64,000 nt of DNA from Flavobacterium terrisoli (GTDB lineage: Bacteria; Bacteroidota; Bacteroidia; Flavobacteriales; Flavobacteriaceae). The stretch's first letter is position 1. Each line of letters starts with the position of its first letter. This document shows, one piece after another, positions 53,773-63,400 of this stretch. The DNA lies in assembly GCF_030167905.1 (NCBI RefSeq), contig NZ_JARGNA010000005.1, forward strand, positions 248,001-312,000. The letters run 5' to 3'. A program made the position numbers and the translations under genes. A model generated the notes under the pieces. The model ran no database searches and was not told the DNA's origin. It saw only the letters and a program-made list of their open reading frames with translations.

Positions 53773-56109
53773 ATGATGATAGACAAATATATATCGCAAC
53801 TGAACGAAGCCCAACAAGCACCTGTTTTCCAGAAAGATGGCCCGATGATTATCATTGCTGGTGCCGGTTCTGGGAAGACCCGTGTGCTGACCGTTCGTAT
53901 TTCCTACCTGATGAGTTTGGGTGTGGATGCGTTTAATATTTTGGCACTGACTTTTACCAACAAAGCCGCCCGTGAAATGAAAAAGCGTATTGCGGATATT
54001 GTTGGGAATAATGAAGCCAAAAACCTTTGGATGGGAACTTTTCACTCGGTATTTGCCAAGATTCTGCGTATTGAAGCCGATAAATTGGGTTATCCGTCCA
54101 ATTTTACGATTTATGATACACAGGATAGCGTTCGATTGATTTCGGCGATTATCAAGGAAATGCAATTGGACAAAGATATTTATAAACCCAAACAGGTTTA
54201 CAGTAGGATATCATCATATAAAAATTCACTGATTACGGTCAAAGCTTATTTTAACAATCCCGAACTGATGGAAGCCGATGCGATGAGCAAAAAGCCGCGC
54301 ATGGGTGAAATCTATCAGCAATATGTGGAACGTTGTTTCAAAAGCGGCGCGATGGATTTTGATGATTTGTTATTGAAAACCAATGAACTGCTGAACCGTT
54401 TTCCCGATGTTTTGGCTAAATACCAGGACCGTTTCCGTTATATTTTAGTGGATGAGTACCAGGATACTAATCATTCGCAGTACTTGATTGTTCGCGCATT
54501 GTCTGACCGATTCCAGAATATTTGTGTCGTAGGCGATGATGCGCAGAGTATTTATGCGTTTCGGGGCGCCAATATCAATAACATTCTCAACTTCCAAAAG
54601 GATTATGAGAATGTAAAAACTTATCGTTTGGAGCAAAACTACCGTTCGACCAAGAACATTGTGGAAGCCGCTAATTCGATTATAGACAAGAACAAAACCA
54701 AGTTGGAGAAAGTGGTTTGGACCGCGAACGACTTTGGACCCAAAATAAAAATCCACCGCAGCATTACCGATGGAGAAGAAGGCCGGTTTGTAGCCGGAGA
54801 AATCTTTGAGCAAAAAATGCGCAATCAGATGATGAACGGACAGTTTGCCATTTTGTATAGAACCAATGCGCAATCCCGAGCCATGGAAGACGCTTTGCGC
54901 AAGCGCGACATTCCATACCGAATTTATGGAGGCTTGTCTTTCTATCAAAGAAAGGAAATCAAAGACGTACTGTGCTATTTGCGTTTGGTGATTAATCCAA
55001 AAGACGAAGAAGCTTTGGTGCGCGTCATCAATTATCCGGCAAGAGGAATAGGTGATACGACAGTAGAAAAACTAACGGTTGCGGCCAATCATTACAAGCG
55101 TTCTATCTTTGAGGTGATGGAACACATCGATAAGATTGATTTGAAACTCAACTCGGGAACCAAACAAAAGATAGAAGACTTTGTCACGATGATTAAGAGT
55201 TTTCAGGTGATTAATGAGCAGCAGGATGCTTTTGTCTTGACCGAACATGTTGCCAAGAAAACCGGATTGATTCAGGAACTTAAAAAAGACGCTACTCCGG
55301 AAGGCATTGCCCGTATTGAGAATATCGAAACCTTGATGGGCGGTATCAAGGACTTTATCGAAGGACAAAGAGAAATTGATGGTGCGCGTGGTGCGTTGTC
55401 TGAATTCCTCGAAGATGTAGCCTTGGCCACCGATTTGGATAATGATACCGGTGACGATGACCGGGTAGCGTTGATGACGATTCACCTGGCCAAAGGTTTG
55501 GAATTCCCCTATGTGTTTGTCGTTGGGATGGAAGAAGATTTGTTCCCGAGTGCGATGAGTATGAATACGCGAAGCGAATTGGAAGAAGAACGCCGTTTGT
55601 TCTATGTAGCGTTGACCCGTGCCGAACATCAGGCGTATTTGACTTATGCGCAATCGCGTTACCGCTGGGGCAAACTGACAGACGCCGAACCATCGCGTTT
55701 TATAGAAGAGATTAATGATGAGTATTTGGAATATATCAATCCAATGGACAACAGAGGTTATCAATACAAACCAACCATTGACTTGGATATTTTTGGCGAT
55801 ATCGACAAATCGAAATTGCGTTTGGCCAAACCCATAGCCGGAACACCGCCAAAAACTTATGGAGAAGAACCATCATCTTCGGTAAATATTCGTAAATTGA
55901 AACCAGTTTCGAGTCAGGCGCCCGGAAACACCAACTTATTCGATAGTAAATTAACCGTTGGCAATAAAGTAATGCACGAACGCTTCGGCAAAGGTGAAAT
56001 CGTAAATCTCGAAGGCATTGGCGCCGACAGAAAAGCCGAAATCAAGTTTGAAGTCGGCGGCATCAAGAAATTGTTGTTGAGGTTTGCGAAGTTGGATGTG
56101 ATAGGGTAA
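53773..56109 (+). CDS. UvrD/PcrA-type superfamily 1 DNA helicase
   Basis: 778 residues. All SF1A motifs are visible: Walker A AGAGSGKTRVL near residue 35, TFTNKAAREMKKRI (Ia), DEYQDTNHSQY (II), GDDAQSIYAFRGANI (III), LEQNYRSTKNI (IV), MTIHLAKGLEFPYVFVVGMEE (V) and FYVALTRAEHQAYLTYA (VI). It is a 3'-5' helicase in nucleotide excision or mismatch repair and replication restart. The C-terminal tail has a small tudor-like segment (GNKVMHERFGKGEIVNLEG) as in PcrA. Named generally because UvrD and PcrA cannot be told apart. Confidence 0.95.
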   Translation: MMIDKYISQLNEAQQAPVFQKDGPMIIIAGAGSGKTRVLTVRISYLMSLGVDAFNILALTFTNKAAREMKKRIADIVGNNEAKNLWMGTFHSVFAKILRIEADKLGYPSNFTIYDTQDSVRLISAIIKEMQLDKDIYKPKQVYSRISSYKNSLITVKAYFNNPELMEADAMSKKPRMGEIYQQYVERCFKSGAMDFDDLLLKTNELLNRFPDVLAKYQDRFRYILVDEYQDTNHSQYLIVRALSDRFQNICVVGDDAQSIYAFRGANINNILNFQKDYENVKTYRLEQNYRSTKNIVEAANSIIDKNKTKLEKVVWTANDFGPKIKIHRSITDGEEGRFVAGEIFEQKMRNQMMNGQFAILYRTNAQSRAMEDALRKRDIPYRIYGGLSFYQRKEIKDVLCYLRLVINPKDEEALVRVINYPARGIGDTTVEKLTVAANHYKRSIFEVMEHIDKIDLKLNSGTKQKIEDFVTMIKSFQVINEQQDAFVLTEHVAKKTGLIQELKKDATPEGIARIENIETLMGGIKDFIEGQREIDGARGALSEFLEDVALATDLDNDTGDDDRVALMTIHLAKGLEFPYVFVVGMEEDLFPSAMSMNTRSELEEERRLFYVALTRAEHQAYLTYAQSRYRWGKLTDAEPSRFIEEINDEYLEYINPMDNRGYQYKPTIDLDIFGDIDKSKLRLAKPIAGTPPKTYGEEPSSSVNIRKLKPVSSQAPGNTNLFDSKLTVGNKVMHERFGKGEIVNLEGIGADRKAEIKFEVGGIKKLLLRFAKLDVIG

Positions 56110-56110
56110 A

Positions 56111-56145
56111 AAAAAGATGAAAGAACATAGAGAAAAGAATATAGA
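56111..56145 (+). repeat. heptamer array after the helicase gene (NNNNAGA)
   Basis: Units AAAAAGA, TGAAAGA, ACATAGA, GAAAAGA, ATATAGA, directly after the helicase stop codon. They are of the same family as the coding-strand units at 36311-36352. Confidence 0.75.
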
Positions 56146-56197
56146 CTTTTGTTTGTTTCAAATGTTGTGGCTTAGTTTTTTAAAATAATTATCTTTT

Positions 56198-56225
56198 TTC
56201 TATATTCTATTTTCTATATTCTAAA
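56198..56225 (+). repeat. inverted heptamer array before the Sua5/YciO gene
   Basis: Units TTCTATA, TTCTATT, TTCTATA, TTCTAAA, ending seven bases before the ATG. They are the reverse complement of the 56111-56145 type: GAATATAG (56137-56144) can pair with CTATATTC at 56200-56207 or 56214-56221. Confidence 0.8.
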
Positions 56226-56231
56226 AAAATT

Positions 56232-56852
56232 ATGGCCGAATTCATCAAAATATACGAAGACAATCCTAACGAAGCCGCAATCAAAAAAGTGGTTGATTTA
56301 TTGCGCAATGGCGGTTTGGTGATTTATCCGACGGATACCGTTTATGGATTGGGTTGCGACATTACCAATAGCAAAGCTTTGGAACGCATTGCCAAAATCA
56401 AGGATGTCAAACTGGAGAAAGCCAATTTTTCTTTTGTTTGCAGCGATTTAAGCAATCTTTCCGATTATGTGAAGCAAATTGACACTTCGACTTTTAAAAT
56501 CCTTAAAAGAGCGCTTCCCGGACCGTATACCTTTATTCTTCCGGGCAATAACGATTTGCCAAAAGAATTCCGCAAAAAGAAAACTGTCGGTATTCGTGTG
56601 CCGGACAACAATATTGCTTTAGATATTGTGAGAATGCTTGGAAACCCAATTGTTTCAACCTCTATTCACGATGATGATGAGGTGTTGGAATATTCCACAG
56701 ATCCCGAATTGATTTTTGAAAAGTGGCAAAACCGTGTTGACATGGTCATTGATGGCGGTTATGGCGACAATGTTGGTTCCACCGTAATTGATTTGTCAGG
56801 CTATGAACCGATTGTTTTAAGAGAAGGAAAAGGCGATCCTGATATTTTTTAG
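56232..56852 (+). CDS. Sua5/YciO/YrdC-family protein (threonylcarbamoyl-AMP synthase-like)
   Basis: 206 residues. The YrdC fold is shown by GGLVIYPTDTVYGLGCDITN, RIAKIKDVKLEKANFSFVCS and RALPGPYTFILPG, then KTVGIRVPDN and STVIDLSG. Family members make threonylcarbamoyl-AMP for the t6A modification of tRNA; the YciO subgroup has diverged and its activity is debated. The usual KR..KP motif is altered here (KLEKANFSF), which fits YciO better than TsaC. Its start codon sits behind a heptamer array and its stop codon begins another. Confidence 0.88.
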   Translation: MAEFIKIYEDNPNEAAIKKVVDLLRNGGLVIYPTDTVYGLGCDITNSKALERIAKIKDVKLEKANFSFVCSDLSNLSDYVKQIDTSTFKILKRALPGPYTFILPGNNDLPKEFRKKKTVGIRVPDNNIALDIVRMLGNPIVSTSIHDDDEVLEYSTDPELIFEKWQNRVDMVIDGGYGDNVGSTVIDLSGYEPIVLREGKGDPDIF

Positions 56853-56865
56853 TATTCAGTTTACC
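56850..56865 (+). repeat. two heptamer units starting in the Sua5/YciO stop codon
   Basis: TAG stop, then AGTATTC (56851-56857) and AGTTTAC (56858-56864). It faces the inverted array at 56915-56954 across the terminator. Confidence 0.55.
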
Positions 56866-56880
56866 TTTATTGTTATAAAT

Positions 56881-56914
56881 AAAAAACGTCTCGATTTCTC
56901 GGGACGTTTTTTTT
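56881..56914. terminator. bidirectional rho-independent terminator
   Basis: ACGTCTCGA (56886-56894), loop TTTC, TCGGGACGT (56899-56907) with one G-T pair, A-run and T-run. Lies between the convergent Sua5/YciO and OmpA genes, flanked by two inverted heptamer arrays. Confidence 0.92.
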
Positions 56915-56954
56915 ATCTGAGCACTGCTCACTGAATCCTGAATCCTGAACACTA
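56915..56954 (-). repeat. heptamer array ending in the ompA-like stop codon
   Basis: CTGA/CTGC recurs exactly every 7 bases at 56917, 56924, 56931, 56938, 56945 and 56952 (CTA of the stop). On the coding strand: AGTGTTC, AGGATTC, AGGATTC, AGTGAGC, AGTGCTC. The unit AGTGTTC is the one found inside pabB. Confidence 0.9.
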
Positions 56955-57788
56955 TTTTTTCTGGTTCTTCATTTCTTTCTCAACCATATCGTAAAACTCG
57001 TCAATTTTAGGAAGTACTACAATACGGGTTCTTCTGTTTTTCGAACGATTGTCAGCCGAGTTGTTTTCCACTAACGGAATATATTCTCCGCGACCTGCAG
57101 CAATCAATTGAGAAGGTTTTACGCCTAACTCTTTGGTCAATACCCTGATAATCGCTGTTGAACGTTTTACGCTCAAATCCCAGTTGTCAACCAAAATCGC
57201 ATTACCTGTAAAAGGAACATTATCGGTGTGGCCTTCAACCATACATTCAAAGGTTGGTTTATCATTAATCACTTTCGCTACTTTCGCCAAAACTTCTTTG
57301 GCTCTGTCACTCACCACATAACTACCGCTTTTGAACAATAGTTTATCAGCAATAGAAATGAAAACCACTCCTTTTTCTACATTCACTTCGATATCCGGAT
57401 CAGATATGCCTACAGAGCTTTTCAGACTGGTAACCAAAGCTAAGGTAACGCTGTCTTTTCTGGTCAATGCATCCTGAAGACGGGTGATTTTTAAATCTTT
57501 TTCTTTTAAACTCTCAAGAGATTTTTCTAAGTTTTGTGCACCTTTTGAAGTCAACATGGTCAACTCTTTTTGGTTGTTGATCAAATCTGAATTGTTTTGT
57601 TTCAGATAATCATTTTGCTTCGATAATGCCTCTTTTTCAGAAAGACACAAATTCAATTTGACAGTAGTTGAATTTAATAAATCGTTACATTCCTTGTTCT
57701 TTGCTTCGAGTGCAGCAATTTTTTTCTTTGTTCCACACGATGTCAACGTTAAGGCGACTAATGAAAGGGCAAAAATTACTTTTTTCAT
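56952..57788 (-). CDS. OmpA-family lipoprotein with coiled coil
   Basis: 278 residues. The lipobox is LTSC with Cys18 (then GTKKKIAALEAKNKE). A long coiled coil covers about 22-115 (LCLSEKEALSKQNDYLKQNN, SLESLKEKDLKITRLQDAL). The C-terminal OmpA domain (about 145-265) binds peptidoglycan: VEGHTDNVPFTG, NWDLSVKRSTAIIRVL, GRGEYIPLVEN, SKNRRTRIVVLP. It links the outer membrane to the cell wall. A -7 element is present upstream; the stop codon lies in a heptamer array. Confidence 0.92.
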   Translation of the reverse strand: MKKVIFALSLVALTLTSCGTKKKIAALEAKNKECNDLLNSTTVKLNLCLSEKEALSKQNDYLKQNNSDLINNQKELTMLTSKGAQNLEKSLESLKEKDLKITRLQDALTRKDSVTLALVTSLKSSVGISDPDIEVNVEKGVVFISIADKLLFKSGSYVVSDRAKEVLAKVAKVINDKPTFECMVEGHTDNVPFTGNAILVDNWDLSVKRSTAIIRVLTKELGVKPSQLIAAGRGEYIPLVENNSADNRSKNRRTRIVVLPKIDEFYDMVEKEMKNQKK

Positions 57789-57810
57789 AGGTGTTTGATT
57801 AAAATTTTAA

Positions 57811-57818
57811 CAAAAATA
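57811..57818 (-). promoter_or_regulatory. -7 promoter element for the OmpA-family gene
   Basis: On the minus strand TATTTTTG (57818-57811), exact consensus, 22 bases before the ATG. No good -33 element at 18-20 bases. Confidence 0.4.
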
Positions 57819-57869
57819 CGATTATTTTGGTTTTGACAGGTTGAATTTATTGATAAACTCTTGTTAAAA

Positions 57870-58859
57870 TCATTGCTCAAAAACGGTGCCGTTCTTCACG
57901 AAGTAGCGGTATACAATGCTTCCAGAGTGATAGTAGTTTTCAGTCGTTGTTCCGCTACGTTTTTTTAACATCTTGTTAATCAGTCTGTAAAAAGCAAAAT
58001 GCGCTTTGATAATGGCCCAGCAATGAACAAATCTTCCCTTGAAAATAAATTGGATTCCGGCAATGCCATCTAGGCAAAGTCGGGTCAAAAGTACCGGAAA
58101 CAGCTTGTTATCGGGTAAATTCTTCACCAGCATGAATAAAGAATTTCTGAAATTTAGGAATGTTTTTCTCGGATTGCTTTCGTTTAAAGTGGCACCACCA
58201 ACGTGATATACTACCGATTTTGAAGTGTATTTTGCCTTATAGCCCAAATTAAAAGCACGCCAACACAAATCAATCTCTTCCTGATGGGCAAAGAAATCAT
58301 CGTCAAAGCCTTTTAGCGCACTGAAAACTTCCTTCCGGATGAACAAACAGGCACCGCTCGCCCAAAAGATTTTGGTTTCGTCATCGTATTGACCATGGTC
58401 TTTTTCAATCGATTCAAAAATACGGCCACGACAATATGGATAGCCAAACTGGTCAATATAACCGCCTGCGGCTCCGGCATACTCAAAGTATTCTTTGTTT
58501 TTATAATCTAAAACTTTCGGTTGGACAATCCCAATGTTGGGTTCGTTGTCAAAAATGGATAGGACAGGAGTGAGCCAGTTTTTCGTCACTTCAATATCAG
58601 AATTGACTAAGGCATAATAAGGTTCTTCGACTTGTTGCAACGCCATGTTATAGCCTTTGGCAAAGCCATAATTGCCTTCGTTTTGAATAATTGTAATCTG
58701 AGGGAATTGGGCTTTGATCACTTCAATGGAATCATCTGTTGAAGCATTATCGGCAACATATATTTTAGCTTCATCGGAGAATGCCACCACTGAAGGCAGA
58801 AATTGCTCCAACAATTTGGCTCCATTCCAATTGAGTATGACAACAGCTATTTTTTTCAA
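57870..58859 (-). CDS. GT2-family glycosyltransferase (rhamnosyltransferase-like)
   Basis: 329 residues. The GT-A start is KKIAVVILNWNGAKLLEQFL, followed by VADNASTDDSIEVI, the metal-binding ALVNSDIEVT (DxD-like), GACLFIRKEVF and the acceptor-side EEIDLCWRAFNLGYKAKYTS motif. A membrane-associated C-terminal helix region follows (about 240-300). It transfers a sugar during surface polysaccharide or glycoprotein synthesis; donor and acceptor are not known. The gene is 3 bases after the HsdR_N-like gene on the same strand, so they are one unit. Confidence 0.92.
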   Translation of the reverse strand: MKKIAVVILNWNGAKLLEQFLPSVVAFSDEAKIYVADNASTDDSIEVIKAQFPQITIIQNEGNYGFAKGYNMALQQVEEPYYALVNSDIEVTKNWLTPVLSIFDNEPNIGIVQPKVLDYKNKEYFEYAGAAGGYIDQFGYPYCRGRIFESIEKDHGQYDDETKIFWASGACLFIRKEVFSALKGFDDDFFAHQEEIDLCWRAFNLGYKAKYTSKSVVYHVGGATLNESNPRKTFLNFRNSLFMLVKNLPDNKLFPVLLTRLCLDGIAGIQFIFKGRFVHCWAIIKAHFAFYRLINKMLKKRSGTTTENYYHSGSIVYRYFVKNGTVFEQ

Positions 58860-58862
58860 GGT

Positions 58863-59312
58863 TTATAAGTTTGTAAAATCAGGTAACTCTTTTAGGAAAA
58901 CATATTGTTCTTTTTCAAAGTCCATTTGACAAAAGTAATGATTTAGACCGTTGGTTACCATTAAGTATTGTGCATTCAATTTGAGGTTGTAGCGTGCAAT
59001 TTGGTCAAAAGTGTTTTGGGTAATATTGATTTCCGGTGCTTTGCATTCAATTAATAAAAATATTTCTCCATTAGGCTGAAAAACAACAATATCGTAACGT
59101 TTACTTATGCCATTGATTTTTATTAATTTTTCAACGTTGAGGTATGATTTAGGGTATTTTTTTTCCTGAAGCAAAAACTGAACGGTATGTTGACGAACCC
59201 ATTCTTCGGGTGTGAGAATGATAAACTTTTTCCTGATGTCATCAAAAATGGACACTTTATTTTCACTATTTTTGAAGCGAAACGAATAAGCAGGAAAGTT
59301 GAGGTTTTGCAT
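58863..59312 (-). CDS. HsdR N-terminal-like (HSDR_N_2) nuclease-fold protein
   Basis: 149 residues. The PD-(D/E)XK core is visible as KRYDIVVFQPNGEIFLLIEC followed by KAPE, i.e. Asp in YDIVVF and the E-C-K of IECKAPE. This is the N-terminal nuclease domain of type I restriction R subunits, here as a stand-alone protein without helicase or HsdM/HsdS genes. From memory it is conserved near holA in flavobacteria, so it is likely a housekeeping relic or repair factor and not a restriction system. The promoter is so close that the mRNA may be leaderless. Confidence 0.85.
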   Translation of the reverse strand: MQNLNFPAYSFRFKNSENKVSIFDDIRKKFIILTPEEWVRQHTVQFLLQEKKYPKSYLNVEKLIKINGISKRYDIVVFQPNGEIFLLIECKAPEINITQNTFDQIARYNLKLNAQYLMVTNGLNHYFCQMDFEKEQYVFLKELPDFTNL

Positions 59313-59316
59313 ATAG

Positions 59317-59348
59317 CAAATCTATCATCAAATAAGCGAATAACCAAA
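59317..59348 (-). promoter_or_regulatory. promoter of the HsdR_N-like gene
   Basis: On the minus strand TTTG (59348-59345), exactly 20 bases, TAGATTTG (59324-59317). Both elements are exact. The -7 element ends 4 bases before the ATG at 59312, placing transcription at about the start codon itself. Confidence 0.7.
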
Positions 59349-59366
59349 TAACCAATTCAACTTATT

Positions 59367-60371
59367 TTGGACGAAGTAGTAAAGATTATCAACGATATAA
59401 AATCCGGAAAAGTCAAGCCCATCTATTTTTTGATGGGTGAAGAGCCTTATTATATTGATCGGATTACGGAATATTTGGAGCACAACCTTTTGACAGAAGA
59501 CGAGAAAGGTTTCAACCAAATGGTCTTATATGGCCGTGATACTTCCATTGATGAGATTGTTTCCAATGCAAAGCGTTATCCGATGATGGCCGAACGCCAG
59601 GTGGTGATTGTAAAAGAAGCGCAGGATTTGGCCAAAACCATTGATAAATTGGAACCTTATGCCGAGAATCCACAACCGACAACGGTTTTGGTAATGGCTT
59701 ACAAATACAAAACCCTTGACAAGCGTAAAAAAGTAACCAAGACCTTAGAAAAACACGGTTTGGTTTACGAAAGTAAAAAAATGTATGAAAACCAGGTCGG
59801 GCAATGGATTACCAGGGTTTTACAGGGTAGAGGTTATACCATTGAGCCCAAAGCCAATGCAATGCTGGTGGCTTTCTTAGGAAATGATCTAAGCCGAATT
59901 GCCAATGAGTTGACCAAGCTTGAAATCATTTTGCCAAAAGGAAGCACCATTACGCCGCATCATATTGAGGAAAATATTGGATTCAGCAAGGATTTTAATG
60001 TGTTTGAGTTTCGGAAAGCGATTGGTGAAGGCAATCAAATAAAAGCGTATCAGATTGCCACTTATTTTGCCCAAAACCAAAAAGAAAATCCTATGGTTGT
60101 GGTCAATGGTCAGGTTTTTTCTTTTTTCTCAGCTTTGTTGCAATACCATGGACTGAAAGATAAATCACCATCAAATGTGGCCAAGGTTTTAAAGGTAAAC
60201 CCTTATTTTGTTAATGATTATATTGGTGCCGCCCGAAATTATCCAATGCGAAAAGTGAGCGGTATTGTGGCTACTTTGCGAGACATTGATGTCAAAGGGA
60301 AAGGAGTAGGCGCGGCTAATCTGGATGACGCCGATTTGTACAAAGAGATGTTAGTTAGCATATTCAGATAA
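59367..60371 (+). CDS. holA: DNA polymerase III delta subunit
   Basis: 334 residues starting from a TTG codon at 59367 (product begins MDEVVKIINDIKSGKVKPIY), the only start that keeps the conserved N-terminus; the next ATG would remove it. HolA is the delta subunit that opens the sliding clamp in the clamp loader. Recognised blocks are FLMGEEPYYIDRITEYLE, the VIVKEAQDL strand, GNDLSRIANELTKLEI and the helical C-terminal collar KSPSNVAKVLKVNPYFVNDY. It is transcribed divergently from the HsdR_N-like gene. Confidence 0.93.
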   Translation: MDEVVKIINDIKSGKVKPIYFLMGEEPYYIDRITEYLEHNLLTEDEKGFNQMVLYGRDTSIDEIVSNAKRYPMMAERQVVIVKEAQDLAKTIDKLEPYAENPQPTTVLVMAYKYKTLDKRKKVTKTLEKHGLVYESKKMYENQVGQWITRVLQGRGYTIEPKANAMLVAFLGNDLSRIANELTKLEIILPKGSTITPHHIEENIGFSKDFNVFEFRKAIGEGNQIKAYQIATYFAQNQKENPMVVVNGQVFSFFSALLQYHGLKDKSPSNVAKVLKVNPYFVNDYIGAARNYPMRKVSGIVATLRDIDVKGKGVGAANLDDADLYKEMLVSIFR

Positions 60372-60413
60372 AAAAAAGAAACCCTCATTAAATTAATAAT
60401 GAGGGTTTTTTAT
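60371..60413. terminator. bidirectional rho-independent terminator
   Basis: AAACCCTCATTA (60379-60390), loop AATTAA, TAATGAGGGTTT (60397-60408), T-run, A-run on the left. Perfect stem between holA and the large secreted protein gene. Confidence 0.95.
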
Positions 60414-60432
60414 TGAATTTAAAAGCTGAGAG

Positions 60433-63400
60433 TTATCTCTTTACTACACGAAGTGTTTTTACTACTTCATCCTGAGTGATTACTACATTGTAAACACCGC
60501 TTGGATATTGTGATCCAATAGCTGAAGATTCCATACTGTTCACTCCGATTTGTTGTTGGTCTACCAATCTTCCAATCATATCGTAAACTTTAATGCTTAC
60601 CGGTGAATTACTTTCGGTAGTCACATCAATCAGGAAGTTGTTGGCAAATGGATTTGGATAAGCCGTTGCATTAAATGCTCTATCGGTTTGTGTTTTAACA
60701 ATGACACCGCCTTCATCATTTCCATCACCATTTCCACCCGGAACAATCAATTGACAATCCTTACCAGAGTAATAATTACCAAATAACTGAACATCAACAA
60801 AAACTGAATAAGTTGCTCCAGGAGTTAAAGGCGCTAACGCTTCAAAATCACTCAATCTGAAATTGTTAAAGGTATGCTCCACAAATTGATTGTATCCTAA
60901 CTCTTCACTGGTTAGGGTAAAGCGATACATTGTAGTGTAATTTACAGTATTAGAATACAATATTGTACTCATAGTCGCGGGTGTGATTCCGTCTTCGTCA
61001 CAAGCAGTCATAAAGGCTTCCGGAGCCGGTGGTGTTGTAACCGTACATGGATCACCATATACTCCCCAAACTTCTTCACCGTCAATCAATACTTTTGCTT
61101 TTACTCTAACTATATAATCAGTATCGTAAGTTAGTGGTAATGCATTTGGTGCAGTACCAGCCATTATCATTGAGAAGTTGTTGTAAAGTCTTTCAAACTC
61201 TTTAACAACACCAGGATTAGAGGCCAATGCAACTTCATATCGGTAACCAAGAGCATAGCTCACGGAAGTACAAGCAATAGAAGATGACATAGAAGTAGCG
61301 GTTGTACCACAATGAACCAATTTAGTCAATGGAACACCAGGTGTTGAGATTAAACAAGGTGTGCTAAATGGTTGTTCTTCACCGTTTATCACAACAGCAA
61401 CCATTACTGAATACTGAGTGTTGTAAGCAAGAATATCAGTCATTCCAAAGTTAAAGTTTCTGAATGCCCTTGGCAAATCAACAGTTGTATTTGTAGATAA
61501 ATTAGTTATTCTGAACAAATAAGATAGTCCAGGACCTGTATAGTTTGCATTCGTAGCTGTGATGGTTGCTTTTGCTTTTGGCAAAGTACTGCCACAGAAG
61601 CTAGGTAAAATATTCACCAGGACTGGTGCGCAACCTTCTGATAAAAATCCGTCACAGTCATCATCGATACCATTGAAACAAACTTCAGTCGCATTAGGAT
61701 GTACATTTGGATCATTGTCATCACAGTCACCACCAACTATAGCAGCGCCAGGAATAATTCCACAAAAATCAAGTGCAGTGTTATCATCTCCATAACCATC
61801 GCCATCAATATCTCCGTAATAAGTATAACAATCGTTGCTAAAGAATACATTGTCAAGATAAATCTGAGTAGGAGTGGTCGTATTTTGCTCTAATTTTATT
61901 CCGGCAACCTGATTTAAAATAGCATTAGTATATTGAGATAACTCAATGTTTATTGAATTCCAACCTGCTGTAAGATTAGTCTTTTCGATTAATTGCTCTC
62001 CACCATTCCATAAAAGAGAAATGAATATTCTTGAGGTAGCAGGATTCGAAGTTAAAGGCGCATTAAGATAAATATCTAAATGTAGATTCGTCATGCCTTC
62101 AACGTTGAAATTAGCATAGGTTTCAACTGCAGGATTTGGTCGGTGAACTAAACCAAGGTATCCGAAGTTTTCTAATTTCAAACAGTTATTTGTACCATTT
62201 GGAACTTCAGTCATCGTTGTTGCTGCTGTCCAATTGGCTCGTACTGCTTTAATATCAGTTGGGTAAAGCGTTGGTGAGCCTGTATACATCGAAACATATC
62301 TGTCCGGTGTTCTTGGATATGGCGCCGGAGAAGCAGTTGGTGGCCCATAAGCAACTACAAATTGAGCAGTTACACTTCCCGCAGCATAAGTTGCTGTTGC
62401 CGCTTGAGTAGCTGTAATAGTTGCAGTTCCGCCACCTACAATTGTTATGGTGTTTCCTGAAATTGTGGCTACTGATGGAGCACTACTGGTATAAGTGAAA
62501 GCACCTGCACTATTAGAAGTTGGCTGCGTTATTGTGAATGCCGGATCTCCTGCCGTTTTTGCCGGAATCGAGAATCCGGTAATCGTTGGCGGCTCAAGGG
62601 TTGGAGCTCTGTAGAAATAAATGTTGTCTACATAAATATTTTTTAAAGGTGTAACCGCACCGGTTGGGCTAACAAACTGAATATTATTAATTGCAGTTAA
62701 TGGTGCGCCTGCAAAAGATGCCAATGGAATATCAAAGCTTGCCCATGTATTCACAGGTGTAATCGCTATATATTGCACATTGTTCAATCTTACCCAAACC
62801 GTACCATTATCAAGAGAATGAATATCAAAATGCAACGTTGACATAGGGGAAACATCTGTATTAGCAAAACTCATCTGAGCTAGAACATAATTTTGCAAAT
62901 ATTTTGTTGCATCTCCGGAAAGAGACACGTCACTTATTGTTGCGTTACCACCCCAAGTAGGTGTTGGTGTAATATTAGTATAAGCTCCACTATAACAAGA
63001 GATAACATCCCAGGCATTTCTGGCCGGTGGTGTAGGTGCTGGTGTATTTAATGGTGGAACAGCAACATTTAATGTAGCAGTTATTGATCCTGCTTCAAAA
63101 GATCCGCTAGCAGCTTGTGAAGCTGTAATGGTTGATGTACCAGGAGCTACTAAATGCACAGTGCTACCACTAATTGTTGCTACTGCAGGATTACTACTGG
63201 TATATGTCCAGGCACCTGGGCTATTTGAAGTTGGTTGGGTTAATGCAAAGTCAGCATCACCAAAAACTTTTGATGGAACCGTGAAGTTAGTAATCGTTGG
63301 TGGAGTACCGGCAACGTAGAAATAAATATTATCTACAAACATATTTCTTAAAGTACCTGCTCCAAGTGGATTTTCAATCTTAACAACATTAACTGAAGTT

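Noticed and set aside
55072-55764. 230-residue leftward frame
   Set aside because: Antisense to conserved helicase motifs; no recognisable protein.
58863-59312. Type I restriction system
   Set aside because: Only an HsdR N-terminal nuclease-like domain is encoded; no helicase part, HsdM or HsdS genes are present.
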